From Antilocapra americana (taxonomy: Eukaryota > Chordata > Mammalia > Artiodactyla > Antilocapridae), in NCBI GenBank assembly GCA_007570785.1, contig ML660774.1:4004201-4068200 (forward strand): 64,000 nucleotides of DNA, given 5' to 3'. Below, in pieces: positions 46,681 through 58,458 of this stretch; position 1 is the first letter of the stretch, and every line of letters starts with the position of its first letter. A program made the translations under genes and the position numbers. The notes beneath the pieces are model-generated. The model saw only the letters and a program-made list of their open reading frames with translations. It was not told the origin of the DNA and made no database searches.

Positions 46681-47948
46681 TACTAGATCTATGATATGCT
46701 ATATAGTAGAGAGTATATTGTTTTTTGACCCAAAATACTGACAAAACTTAGCATGATATAATACAAATATAAAATTGCTTAAAGTGAAAAAAATAACAGG
46801 AGCAAACACTATTACATCCTAATTTTTTAAATAATCTTTTAAGCTGTATTTTATTTTGCTGATAGACCTCAGTTGTCTTTTAAATTGATGAAAGAAACTT
46901 ATTTCACTGTGTGACTAGTCTCTGAGACTCAATTTCTTTACACTTAAAAATAATACTTGTCTTTGGTACTTTCAAGCTCTATTATACTAGGATGGTAAAA
47001 TTTAAACCTTATTAGTTTCCCTGGCCATATAAAATATGTTTATGCTTTAATATATCTACTATGTACATATTTTAAAGACAATGGGAATGTTCTTCAAAAA
47101 TGTATGTTTCCGGAAGGCATTGAAAAATTTAAGTGTATAATTAGTTTACACTTAACTACCTTTCCATGAACAAAGTTTGCAGGCATACTGAATCAAGGTG
47201 TAGAAGATATTGTAAAGAATCTTTACTATTCTCTTATTAGCTCATACACAAATTTGCTAGATTTTTTTAAAATTTGTTGAAATAGACATGCAAGGTTACA
47301 AGTTTAATTGCTGTATTTCGAAATCTATGGGAAGTTTAGATTTATTTTTAAATTAAATATTTCATTACTGTCCAGCTTCCAAAGGAATATATATTCTAAA
47401 CTTGGGTGATAATTTTGAGCATTCTTCTTCTAATTATAATGTACAAGAACAATAATGCAACTAAAAATAACAAATCTGGAATAGTCTAGATGGACATGTG
47501 CTTGCAAGTGAAATACTGTTTCAAAACAAAGTGTGAAAAAAGGTTTGATGCTGCAAGTCTTTGGAGTAAATTTGTTAGTCTTTACTAGTCATGAGCTATA
47601 GTTTTTACAAGAGTACTTCAGCACAAGCTCTGTCAGAAAAGAGCTGGAGAAAATCATAATCAATCTGTTATTTTGTATCACCCAAAAGAGATGACAGATC
47701 TGAAATAGTTTTCTTTACACAGGGTTGAAGACACAAATAAATGTATGTATCACTTTAGTGATAATGGAAACTGACTTCGTGACCTCATGTAATCTTTCAA
47801 GGATATTTTCATAGAAGGCTGGGAAATTGCAATGTTAATGTAGAATAGGTTAAATTTGCCACATTTCTTCTATTCATTTTCAGAAGATGGATTCAGTTAT
47901 GCTGTTTTACATTCTAATTTAAATTTTTGCTTGAGAATGAGGTCTTAC
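46681..47948. other. Unique AT-rich DNA (would be downstream intron of the candidate exon)
   Basis: No repeat recognised. Confidence 0.45.
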
Positions 47949-48065
47949 CATTGGAATGTTACATACCCTATGTGAAATTTGGCTGTCTTCTCTATCAGCT
48001 TGACCTTCTGCTCTTCTGTATATTTACTGGTGGACATTTCACCTGTTCCTCTTAGTTTAGTAAAG
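47949..48065 (-). CDS. Candidate internal coding exon, gene unknown
   Basis: On the minus strand a textbook acceptor is present: a branch-point match ctaac 28 bases upstream, a long pyrimidine tract (ttctacttcttctttc) and tttatag. The 117-base segment ends caatg before the strong donor gtaagacc. Only one of three frames is open. It reads one leading base, 38 codons and two trailing bases, so the exon is a multiple of three with phase 2 at both ends and could be skipped without a frameshift. The peptide is charged and lysine/glutamate-rich in the middle (GEMSTSKYTEEQKVKLIEK) and ends KFHIGYVTFQ. No signal peptide, membrane segment or catalytic motif is visible, and I do not recognise the protein. 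The flanks are unique DNA, so it is not transposon coding sequence that I know. A decoy exon remains possible. Confidence 0.45.
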
Positions 48066-48605
48066 CTATAAATAGAAAGAAGAAGTAGAAATGTTAGCCA
48101 ATCAAAATGCAGAATATGGATAAAGGTCAGGATGATAGGGCATGCAATGTTAATTCCCAATATATATCAGACAATAAAAATCTGACACCTCATTCTTCTG
48201 GCAAAATCTGTAATAACAGAATTGAGAATACTGTGCAAATTATGTTTTCATGCAGGATTGTAGAGCTGAAATGGAGTAATAGTATTTGTCCATTTTCATT
48301 AAACTTTTAGAATTATACTCTGATGCTTATGAAAAAAAGAAGCTATACGCAGAATAGAAAGACAACAAACTTGTATCTGAAAGTTCCAGATTTTTACATA
48401 TTTTCTTACTCATTTCTGAATTATAGTTTGAATTATATGTAGAGAAAGTAAACTGTAGGTAAGATAATTCATAAAGACTTAGAAATTCAAAATTTGAAGG
48501 AAATGATGGCAAACACTGTCAATAATAAGTGAATTGTTCTTTTCACTGAAGTTATAGCATTTATACATAGTTGCTGACGTTTGTGTGAAAACTGTGGCTA
48601 TATGA
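48066..48605. other. Unique AT-rich DNA
   Basis: It would be the intron upstream of the candidate exon. Short frames on both strands have no support. Confidence 0.4.
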
Positions 48606-49086
48606 GTCTGAATAATGGCTTCCCAAAAGATATGCATAACTTGCTGTCTGGAATCTGTGATCATTACGTTATACGGAAATAAAGGAGACTTTGTAGGTAC
48701 TATTTAATTAAAATTCTTAGGATGAGAAGGTTATCCTAATTATCCAGGTGGACCCTAAATTCCACCAGTTGTCTCCCTATCAAGGAAAGTAAAAGGAGCA
48801 TTTACAAGCATACAGAGGAAAAGGCAGTGTGACCTTGGAGGCAGAGACCAGAGTGATATGGCCATGAGCCAAGGAATGCCAGGAGCTGCCAGAAGCTAGA
48901 AGAGGCAAGAAATATATTACCCTTTAGCCTCTGAAGAGAGCGTGGCTCTGCCAATAGTTTGATCTTGGTCCGCTGAAACCAATTTCAGATTTGTGACTGC
49001 CAGAGTTATAAAAAACTTGATATATGTGATTTTAAGCCCCTAAGTTTCTGGTAATTTGTTACAGCAACCATGGGAAATTAATACAG
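48606..49086 (+). repeat. MLT1-type LTR (ERVL-MaLR), old
   Basis: Order of an MLT1 LTR: tgaataatggcttcccaaaa, gagactttgtaggtac, gaaggttatcctaattatcc, gccatgagccaaggaatgcc, then gtttctggtaatttgttac and taatacag at the end. It is a solo LTR with no internal region. Confidence 0.78.
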
Positions 49087-49192
49087 AGGACATCTGCAGT
49101 TAAGGAGTGAAGCTGTGGGAACATTTCTGCTGAAAGCAATGTTCCTTTTAAGTGTATAAAGAGAGGGATTTATAGGAGTTTGTAGGTAAGCA

Positions 49193-49408
49193 TATGGGCT
49201 TCTCAGGTGGCATGGTGGTATAAAAATTCACTGTCAATACAGGAGATGCAAGAGACTCAGGTTTGACCCCTTGGTTGGAACAATCCCCTCGAACAGGAAA
49301 TGGCAACCCGATCCAGTATTCTTGCCTGGAAAATGCTATGGACAGAGGAGCGTGGCGAGCTATAGTCCATGGGGCTATAAAGAGTTGGACTGAGCATCCA
49401 CACACACA
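49193..49408 (+). mobile_element. Bov-tA SINE
   Basis: Head gggcttctcaggtggcatgg, body gaaatggcaacccgatccag, tail gctataaagagttggactga, followed by a short CA run. The A box is damaged by the ctcag-to-catgg change. Confidence 0.9.
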
Positions 49409-49944
49409 CATGGATTAGAGTCATACCTAATCCAATCATCAATTCAAACATCTCAGCTCATCTTAATATGTAGTAGCTGATCAGATACCTCAGCTGTTAT
49501 CTGAGTACAGTACCTTAAGGCTCATTAATCAGTTTGTGTAGAGAAACAACTCCTGTATGGAATGAAGGGTCCTAGCTGGCTTATAGAGAGAGCTTCTTGC
49601 TTCTTAATTTCTTCATGTGTTTAAAGAAGGAAAGAGTGCTATGTCAAAAATCTCTTCCAGTAGTTCAGGCTATCTATTGTGAAGGAGAGGGGTGACTAAA
49701 AAATATCAGAACCTGGGTATAGTTAAGGATGACAGACCTCTTGGTATACTTTTCTAAGGACAATGAAGAATATGAAACTGGACACCTGGAATATGAAAGT
49801 TCAGAACACTAATTATGGGGATAAGGGCAAGATGAGTGAAAAAGTGCCTAAAATACAATTTTACAGTATTTTTAAAACATGTCCTATCACTTTTCTTGTC
49901 CATATGCCTTAGAGGTTATTTAAGATTCGAAATTGTGTGACAGT
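49409..49944. other. Unique DNA, nothing recognised
   Basis: Mixed composition without coding or repeat signal. Confidence 0.4.
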
Positions 49945-51535
49945 CCTGAGTGTTGAACCTGAGTGTTAAGAGACGGGATCCAGAGTGACCATGGGCAGAT
50001 TCTAGCCCTTGAGAAAGGGGAAAGAAGGAGTCATCGCAAGGAGAATAAGATGAAGAGACCAGAGACCAGGGAGCCAAATCGGACTATCAGAGCATCCTGG
50101 AAATGGAATCGGGAAAGCATTTCAAGGAGGAGGGGTAGGTCACCTGCCCAAAGCTGTTAGGTCAAGTAAAACAAGAACTGAAAATTTGCCATTGATTTTA
50201 GTAAAAAGGTGGGGAAGGGGAGGTGGGTTATCCCTCACAATAAACAGTTTCAATAGAGTCATCTGACTGTTGAGTTACTTTATCCTAAAAATACATATAT
50301 TTTCTGAAGTATTTATACAAACTGGTTCTGTGTGTTTAATAAATACTCTATGGGGTTAAATACATTTTGTTGGCTGCCTTAACATATGTGTGTGTGTGTG
50401 TATATATATATATATGTATGTATATATACACATATGTGTATATGTTTATACATATGTATATGTGTTTTATACATATATACAAAAGTATTTTTATTGCTAA
50501 GATCAACACTTAAGAGTAAAAGAATACAAAGCAGGATAAAAAAGCATAATTACTCCAGATAACTTTTCTATGGTAATGAGAATGGTTTTATACAAGGAAA
50601 ATTTAAAGGAACTAATAATGCTGAAGAGGTGATGGGAGAGAGTTACTGGAGCAAGTCTCTGAGAAAAAGGATGAGACTGAAGGTATATGCGTGGAGAATT
50701 GACTACAGATAAGGGAAGACACATCAGTTCTTTAGATACATTAATTACACGAAGTTCAAGAAAGAGTGGAGGGAGTTATGGTGATCCTAGAGGCTAAAAT
50801 GTTCAAGGAACAAGGAGAGGGACCCAAATATTGATGAACAATCCCAACCAAGAGGGTAGAGGTGGAGTTGTGTGGTGACATAAGATTCTAAGCTGACATT
50901 TTTCGAGAAGAAAGAAGGAAGAATGGTTTGCAGATTTTAAATGAACAAAAAAGACACTCACCTCCCTTAGAAGCTAGTGATACAAGGTACGCAGGGACCA
51001 AGGAGTACTGTACTCACACTGCAACCTCAGAGGACTGCTGGGCAAGCAGTGTCTACAGGGAAGAGCAGGAGAGGGAAGAGAATGGTCAGAGCAGATGAGG
51101 ACGGAGCAGGGTATTTGGACAGTAATTGACCATGAGTTCCAGAGGGCTCATTGGAAGAGTCTGGGGATTTGGAGAGTAGTGGTGGATGAGGTTGACTAGA
51201 GAGAATGAACATGAGCCAGGTGACCAGGGCTTCCTTTGACCAAGTGAGGGACAGAGGGCAGGATGAGGTCTGTGCTCTTATGCTAGGACAGTTTGTAGTG
51301 GCCAAGCTGAGTGATGTGACTAAAAGGAGAGCTGGGGGCCTAACGCAGAGACAAGGTTCTGGATTGCCACATTTTTTGCTTGGAAAATCCCCACAAGGGT
51401 CATCATGCTCTGAACTTGTAGGACTGTTGACATGCCTATTATCTGCCACTGACCTGGGGGTGGTGGCCAGCACAAGATTCATGGGCCTTAAATCTCAGAG
51501 GTCCTGCTCAGTCCCTATTTATTAAAAAAAAAAAA
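49945..51535 (+). repeat. Long ancient interspersed repeat, family unassigned
   Basis: Collinear segments of a widespread old eutherian repeat: aagcatttcaaggaggaggg, ggtcaagtaaaacaagaact and tgccattgattttag (to about 50210), then after a dinucleotide tract gagagttactggagcaagtc and tgcgtggagaattgactac (50635-50710). It may continue to the A-run at 51525. Frames of 106 and 151 codons around 51027-51525 are compositional. Confidence 0.5.
50382..50480. repeat. TG/TA dinucleotide tract, 64 bases strictly alternating
   Basis: From 50382 to 50445 every base alternates purine and pyrimidine (TG run, TA run, mixed), then a degenerate TA/TG stretch to 50480. Confidence 0.9.
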
Positions 51536-52482
51536 AGAGGGTGCAGGAGACCATTTAAATATGAATTCATTGAGATGCATCCTCATCAATCCTACATTAC
51601 GGCCATGAAACTACTAAAGGCAGTCATGACAATGCTGATGCATAGAATGAATTTTAAGAAGTTATATATTTATTCAACTCACCAGGGCTGTAGCTGAACC
51701 AGTTCAGGCCATTGTATTTCCTTGTGTACTGACTATAAATTATCTTCTTTATGGCTAAGACTGCTTAAGAATTAACTTGCATAGTGCATAGAGATACAGC
51801 TGAACATGCAGCTTTTCCCAGTAAGAATAAGAGGCACATTTAAGACATTCTTTTGAAACACAGCACTTCTATTGAGAAAGTTGTTTTAAAAATCTCTACT
51901 ATTCCACTTAGAGGGATTCTGTAGTTATCAGAAGATCAGGCAATTAACTCTTCTCTGGCAGTTCACACTCACATACACACACTGGCAGCAGATAACACAA
52001 GAAATGATAACCCTCAAACACTTGACAGTACTCTAACTTTGTTCTTATGCTCCTGTTTACCAACTTGAGCAGATGAGTGGAAAATTATTTTCCATAGTCT
52101 ATGTGTGGGAAGATGAGAGTGTCCAGGGACAGTTGTATACAGGGTTAAAATAGGGTACCAGGCTCCTCATACAGTGTAAAAATGTTTCATTCAGTTATAA
52201 ACGTCAAAGTGAGAGACTATATTTAAAGATCTTGTCAGATTGTATTCCAAAAAGAGAGTTAGGATGAGAAAGTTTACCAGTCTGTGAGGCATGTCACACC
52301 CCAGTTCAGCATCCCTGAGTCAGAGCAGTGTGTCCCATGGTCCTTTTTCATTATATCATTATCTGCAGCACAGGGGGTAGTCTGGAAGAATAAGCAAGAT
52401 TATCAGTAATGCCTTTCATATTAAATTATCCTGAAAACATAATTAATATTAACCAAGCATTGTATTTTTTTAAATATATTTT
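51536..52482. other. Unique DNA, nothing recognised
   Basis: No repeat or exon signal that I can support. Confidence 0.4.
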
Positions 52483-52915
52483 TTTTAAATGGGGGCTTGT
52501 AAAGTAGTGAGATATCTCTTTCTTTTTTTTTTGAATTTTCATTGGAGTATAGTTGGCTTACAGTGTTGTAATAGTTTCAAGTATATAGCAAAGTGATTCG
52601 GTTATACATATGCATATATCCACTCTTTTTTAGGTTATTTTCACATATAGCCCATTACAGAGCATTGAGTAGAGTTGCTGGTGCCATACAGCAGGCTCTT
52701 ATTAGTCATCTATTTTATATATAATAGTGTGTATATGTCAGTCCCAATCTCCCAATTTACCCCTCCCCCTCAGGCTATATTTTTGTATATATTTTCAATC
52801 ATAGGTTATTACAAGACATTGAATATAGTTTCTTGTGCTACACAGTAAAAAAAAAATATAGTTTCTTGTTGCTCATCTATTTTATCTAGAGTAGTTTGTA
52901 TCTATTAATCTTCCA
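52483..52915 (-). mobile_element. L1 3' UTR copy with internal direct repeat
   Basis: Complement of L1 3' UTR: tcattggagtatagttggct, agcaaagtgattcggttata, ggttattacaagacattgaa. Within it atatagtttcttgt occurs twice (52823-52836 and 52856-52869) around gctacacagt plus an A-run. Confidence 0.88.
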
Positions 52916-53018
52916 GAGCTAGAGCTATAGTGTTTGAATTGACAAGAATTTTTTGTGAGTCATGTAGAAAATGAAATGAAGAAATGAAAAGCAAATTCAG
53001 TTCAGTTCAGGCACTCAG

Positions 53019-53429
53019 TCATGTCTGACTCTTTGCAACCCCATGAACCACAGCATGCCAGGCCTCCCTGTCCATTACTAACTCCTGGATTCCACTCAAA
53101 CCCATGTCCATTGAGTCAGTGATGCCATCCAACCATCTCATCCTCTGTTGTCCCCTTATCCTCCTGCCCTCAATCTTTACCAGCATCAGGGTGTTTTCAA
53201 ATGAGTCAGCTCTTCGAATCAGGCGGACAAAGTATTGGAGTTTCAGCTTCGACATCAGTCTGTCCAATGAACACCCAGGACTGATCTCCTTTAGGATGGA
53301 CTGGTTGGATCTCCTTGTAGTCCAAGGCACTTTTAAGAGTCTTCTCCAACACCACAGTTCAAAAGCATCAATTCTTTGGCACTTTATAGTCCAACTCTCA
53401 CATCCATACATGACCACTGGAAAAACCAT
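53019..53429 (-). pseudogene. BovB RT C-terminal remnant
   Basis: A 136-codon open piece begins [15 protein letters not shown], lacks a few codons at the KKAEHR segment (a small deletion), then continues through [20 protein letters not shown] and [20 protein letters not shown] to the end. It belongs to the 53.0-55.4 kb BovB copy. Confidence 0.88.
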
Positions 53430-53972
53430 AGCCTAGACTAGATGGACCTTTGTTGACAAAGTAATCTCTCTGCTTTTTAATATTCTGTCTAGGTTGGTCA
53501 TAACTTTCCTTCCAAGGAGTAAGCGTCTTTTAATTTTTGGCTGTAATCACCATCTGCAGTGATTTTTGGAGACCGCAAAAATAAAGTCAGCCACTGTTTC
53601 CCCATCTATTTGCCATGAACTGATGGGGACGGATGCCATGATCTTAGTTTTCTGAATGTTGAGTTTTAAGCCAACTCTTTCACTATCCTCTTGCATTTTC
53701 ATCAAGAGGCTGTTTAGTTCTTATTTACTTTCTGCCATAAGGGTGGTGTCATCTGCATATCCAAGGTGATTGATATTTCTCCCGGCAATCTTGATTCCAA
53801 CTTGTGCTCCCCACAGCCCAATGTTTCTCATGATGTACTCTGCATATAAGTTACGTAAGCAGGATGACAATATACAACCTTTATGTAGTCCTTTTGCTAT
53901 TTGGAACCAATCTGTTGTTCCATGTCCAGTTCTAACTGTTGCTTCCTAACCTGCATACAGGTTTCTCAAGAG

Positions 53973-54428
53973 TCAGGTCAGGTGGTCTGGTATTCCCATC
54001 TCTTTCAGAATTTTCCACAGTTTATTGTGATCCACACAGTCAAAGGCTTTGGCATAGTCAATAAAGCAGAAGTAGATGTTTTTCTGGAATTCTCTTGCTT
54101 TTTCAATGATCCAGTGGGTGTTGACAATTTGATCTCTGGTTCCTCTATCTAGAAGTTCACAGTTCACATATTGCTGAAGCCTGTCTTGGAGAATTTTGAG
54201 CATCACTTTATTAGCGTGTGAGATGAGTGCAATTATGTGGTAGCTTGAATATTCTTTGGAGTTGCCTTTCTTTGGGATTGGAATGAAAACTGACCTTTTC
54301 CAGTCCTGTGACCACTGCTGAGTTTTCCAAATTTGTTGGCGTATTGAGTGTTGCACTTTCACGGCATCATCTTTCAGGATTTGAAATAGCTCAACTGTAA
54401 TTACATCACCTACATTAGCTTTGTTCAT
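53973..54428 (-). pseudogene. BovB RT fingers/palm remnant with motif A
   Basis: A 151-codon open piece carries the RT entry region (DWKRSVFIPIPKKGN), the helix that follows and motif A with its catalytic Asp (CFIDYAKAFDCVDH), ending GIPDHLT. A frameshift separates it from motifs B and C downstream. Confidence 0.88.
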
Positions 54429-54526
54429 AGTGATGCTTCCTAAGGCCCTCTTGACTTCATATCCAGGATGTCTGGCTCTCGGTGAGTGATCACACCATTG
54501 TGATTGTCTGGGTCATGAAGATCTTT

Positions 54527-55045
54527 TTAGTGCAGTTCTTCTGTGTTTTCTTGCCACCTCTTGTTAATCTCTTCTGCTTCTGTTAGGTACCTACCATTTC
54601 TTTCCTTTATTGAGCCCATCTTTGCATGAAATGTTCCCTTGGTATCTCTGATTTTCTTGATATCGCTAGTCTTCCCCATGCTATTGTTTTCCTCTATTTC
54701 TTTGCATTGATCACTGAGGAAGGCTTTCTGATCTCTCCTTGCTATTCTTTGAAAATCTGCATTCAAATGGGAATATCTTTCCTTTATTCCTTTGCTTTTC
54801 ACTTCCCTTCTTTTCACAGCTATTTGTAAGGCCTCTTCAGACAGCCATTTTGCTCTTTTGTATTTCTTTTTCTTGGGGATGGTCTTGATTCCTGTCTCCT
54901 GTACAATGTCATGAACCTCCATCCATAGTTCATCAGGCACTCTGTCTATCAGATCTAGTTCCTTAGATCTATTTCTCACTTCCACTGTATAGTCATAAGG
55001 GATTTGATTTAGCTCATACCTGAATGGTCTAGTGGTTTTCCCCAC
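54527..55045 (-). pseudogene. BovB endonuclease-RT linker remnant
   Basis: The longest open frame in the window (172 codons): RPFRYELNQIPYDYTVEVRN onward, a Lys/Arg-rich segment (TIPKKKKYKRAKWLSEEALQ) and the acidic end NKRWQENTEELH. This is the region joining endonuclease and RT, and it has no catalytic site. Confidence 0.88.
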
Positions 55046-55166
55046 TTTCTTCAGTTTCAGTCTGAATTTGGAAATAAGGAGTTCATGATCTGAGCCACAG
55101 TCAGCTCCTGCTTTTGTTTTTGCTGACTGTATAGAGCTTCTCCATCTTTGGCTGCAAAGAATATAA

Positions 55167-55380
55167 TCAATCTGATTTTGGTGTCGACCATCTGGTGATG
55201 TTCATGTGTAGAGTGTTCTCTTGTGTTGTTGGAAGAGGGTGTTTGCTATAACCAGTGCGTTCTCTGGCAAACTCTGTTAGCCTTTGCCTTGCTTCATTCT
55301 GCACTCTAAGGCCAAATTTGCTTGTTACTCCAGGTGTTTCCTGACTTCCTACTTTTGCATTCCAGTCCCCTATAATGAAA
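55167..55380 (-). pseudogene. BovB endonuclease remnant
   Basis: It contains IGDWNAKVGSQE, the metal-binding/catalytic box of the apurinic-type endonuclease, followed by RQRLTEFARE. It is truncated on its N-terminal side at the element boundary near 55388, so the first endonuclease motifs are absent. The open frame continues by chance into flanking DNA to 55451. Confidence 0.8.
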
Positions 55381-55696
55381 GGACATCTTAGCAAAATTAC
55401 ATTATGAACTGTAAATTCACAATTTTGAGAAATGAATAGAAAAGTAACCACAGAGTAAAAGAATTATAAGGCTTGCCCAAAATCAGTAGTTGAAAAGGCA
55501 AATAATAATGAACACCAGCAAATGATGACTATAGTATCTTTGGTAAGGCGACAAAATGTTGATAATCTAGAAACTCAGAAAATAGTCTCAATAAGGGAAA
55601 ACTGTGATTTTTATCATACGTAGACATATGCATAAGCATAAATAGGAAGAATAGGAAAAGGGAGAGACAGACTCCTGACATTACTCTGTATAAAAT

Positions 55697-55988
55697 AATG
55701 ATCACTGCTGCTGCTGCCAAGTTGCTTCCGTCGTGTCTGAATCTATCGACCCCATAGATGGCAGCCCACCAGGCTCCCCCATCCCTGGGATTGTCCAGGC
55801 AAGAACACTGGAGTGGGTTGCCATTTCCTTCTACAATGCATAAAAGTGAAAAGTGAAAGTGAAGTTGCTCAGTCATGTCTGACTCTTCGTGACCCCATGG
55901 ACTGCAGCCCACCAGGCTCCTCCATCCATGGGAGTTTCCAGGCAAGGGTGCTGGAGTGGGATGCCATTGCCTTCTCTGAATGATCACT
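55697..55988 (-). mobile_element. Bov-A2 SINE (dimer) with perfect target-site duplication
   Basis: Flanks aatgatcact (55697-55706 and 55979-55988) are identical. Two related units are joined by a gaaaagtgaaagtgaagttg linker. The first begins ctgctgctgctgccaagttg and the second ends atgccattgccttctc. Low divergence and intact flanks suggest a young insertion. Confidence 0.96.
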
Positions 55989-57953
55989 AAGATAACTAAT
56001 TTAAAAAATTCATTCTAAAATTACAGAAACCTATAGTGATATCAAGCCTCAAAACTATAATGTACTACATGGATAGTACATTAAATATGCAAATAATATT
56101 TCAGAATATGCATAGAACTATGAATATATTTTAATATTTTCTCTTTTCATATAAAATACAGTATTATATTTATTCTCTTATAATTGCCTCAAATATTTGT
56201 TAAGGAGACAAAGCATAAATAAATAATCAGACATATATTTAATTAATATATGTGTAATCTTGCAATCAAGGGATTTGTGTAATAGTATGCCATTAATGTG
56301 CTTACTTGGAATAATGTGCCTATTTAATCCCAAATGGAAAGAAGATATTTTACCATAGCATATCCTAGTTTATCATTGGTTTGTTTACTTAGGTCCCTTA
56401 TAAAACCCTTATATTGTTTTTTGTGTGACTGTAAGGATGAAAGTAAAAAAAAAAAAATACTTTTTGTAGCTGTATTATAAGCTTTCCAAATCTTAAAAAT
56501 TTTAAATACATAGTACTTGCAATTTTGTGTCAAGAATTTGATAAAATATTTTAGAGATACTCTCTATGGAGGATTGATTCTTAAGAGCTAGAAAGAGAAA
56601 ATGGAGTCTTTCCTAAGTATATAATTTGAAAAGTGTCGGCATGAAGTTGCAATGAATATTAAAGTGAAATTGAGAGAGCCAAAAAAGAAGTCTGTGGATC
56701 TGAGACGGAGATCCATGGAGGAGTGGACAGATACAGAGACAAGGGACTGTTGTGAGGATGTAAGAGACAGCGTCATACATAAGTAAGGTCAAAGCTAGGT
56801 CTAAGCCTAATCTAGGTCTAGCTCACGTTTGTCCTGTGTGTTTCCCTGGAGACTATTCCCAGTGTCCAAGAGGGAATATGTACTCAAGCTGGCCAAGCAG
56901 AGGAAAGAGTCCAGTGTAAGATTGTTAATCAGAAAGGGGAATCAGTTTCTATACCTGACAATTTAGATCATCCATAAGAGAAAGAGGTCATAAAGAAAAT
57001 GAATGTTCAAGCAGCACTGTCTACCTGTAGGCGCCTCTTCAGACCTTGGCGGGAAAATTATTCTTCTTGTTTCTGTGAAGCTATGGACTGCCTTGAACTT
57101 CTGTTACTTAGGATTCTGCGCATCCTTTCGTGATTTCTCAACATCACTTTCTAATGCTAGAGCAGTGTGGCAGAAATTAAGACAAAGAATAGTTTGCTGC
57201 TGTGATGCTAATGACTCTCTTCCAAGTATTATCAAGTAGGCAAGTAATTTAGTGTAAAGAAAAATCATCAATTTCTATAGTTACTCAAATTCCAGTACCT
57301 CGACACACTGCCTCCTGTCTTTCTCTCCTTGGGGTGATATTTGCTTGTTTGAAAACAGTACATCTGCTTGTTGGATAGGTCTGAAGTGGAGGGTACACCT
57401 TGTCAGGGAAATTTTAATAATCACAACATAAAAATTCACCGAGACATCTGATTTGTGTTATCAAATCACGATAAGAAATTTTTACTTTTATTAGAGTTGA
57501 AAAGTTTTTAAAGATGTTAAGGGGGAAAAATAAGAGCTACAACTTAGGATATTCAAGTGTATCATATCAAAACTATGACTTAAATTCATCTCCAGGCAAT
57601 TTTATTTTTAATTTGTAGCATAAGCAGGGAATAGATAGATTACTTGTCAGTATTCCTTAATAGACAAAGGAAAGCCTAAATGAGAACAAAAATGGAATTG
57701 GCAATACAATAAAAGTGAAAGGTAAGAATGAGCTCTATTTTGAATTGCTGCAATTTTTACTCATTAAAATCACTCAGCTTGATAAGGAAGTCTTTTTAAA
57801 TACCAAGAACACATTGTTAAAGAACTGTCATTGTACTCTTGCCTAGTTAGATAATGAGTCCCTTTTTGTGAGAATAGACGTAGGCTCCTGGATTTGTGTA
57901 TCTGATTTTGTGGCTTTTGCAAGTATTAATGATGGAGGAGCTGTAATGACAGA
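55989..57953. other. Unique AT-rich DNA, nothing recognised
   Basis: No repeats recognised. Frames of 62-78 codons carry no domain. Confidence 0.4.
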
Positions 57954-58014
57954 GAAGCCCAGAAGGCTACAGTCCATGGGGTCTCAGAGTCAGACATGAC
58001 TTAGCAACTGAACA
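57954..58014 (+). mobile_element. Bov-tA/BovB tail fragment
   Basis: ggctacagtccatggggtct, cagagtcagacatgacttag and caactgaacaac mark the last 60 bases of a SINE or BovB. The head is missing. Confidence 0.8.
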
Positions 58015-58458
58015 ACAGTGATAATGCAGGATTCCAGGGGTTAACTCTTGAATAGTCTGGCATATTCACAGACTTTTGCCAACCAATCTTGGTGAAGTAT
58101 GTTTCATGGAAAGCTGGGTAAAAGAGTACTGACTAACCCTAGGGAGTGAATTATTCAAAACTCTGTTTTGAGTGACAAAGGATCAAACTAGATATCTGTA
58201 TATAAGGCAGACCCAGAATTTGGCAATTGGATTTTCTGATTCAATGTAACTTCAGATAAAGCAAGCATAACCTTCATGACAGGGCTGTTATTCCTCTTTT
58301 ATCAGTAGTTATATATACCAGTTCAATGTGAAGCATCCCTATGACCACAAAGATGGAATTGAGAACCAAGGGCATTTGTTCAGTTTGTGTGTTCAGTGAT
58401 GAGGGCTTCCAACTGACCTTTGTTTTCAGTTTATACTATTACATCTAATATGAGTGTG
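58015..58458. other. Unique DNA, nothing recognised
   Basis: No signal found. Confidence 0.4.

Larger units (their letters stand above)
53000..55388 (-). mobile_element. Longest BovB copy: endonuclease C-terminal part, RT and 3' end
   Basis: About 2.4 kb of the roughly 3.2-kb BovB unit. From the 5' side on the minus strand: endonuclease motif GDWNAKVG near 55365, the SDH endonuclease motif (GSDHELL) near 55095, the linker, RT motif A (FIDYAKAFDCVDH near 54045), motif B region near 53890, motif C (GYADD near 53755, intact), the YGCESWT C-terminal region and the (TTCAG)n end at 53000. Catalytic residues survive but frameshifts and stops break the frame several times. Possible target duplication agcaaatt on the left and agcaaaatt near 55393. 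Confidence 0.95.

Noticed and set aside
51027..51525. 151-codon minus and 106-codon plus open frames
   Set aside because: They overlap one another, lack domains and splice signals, and lie in or next to an old repeat.
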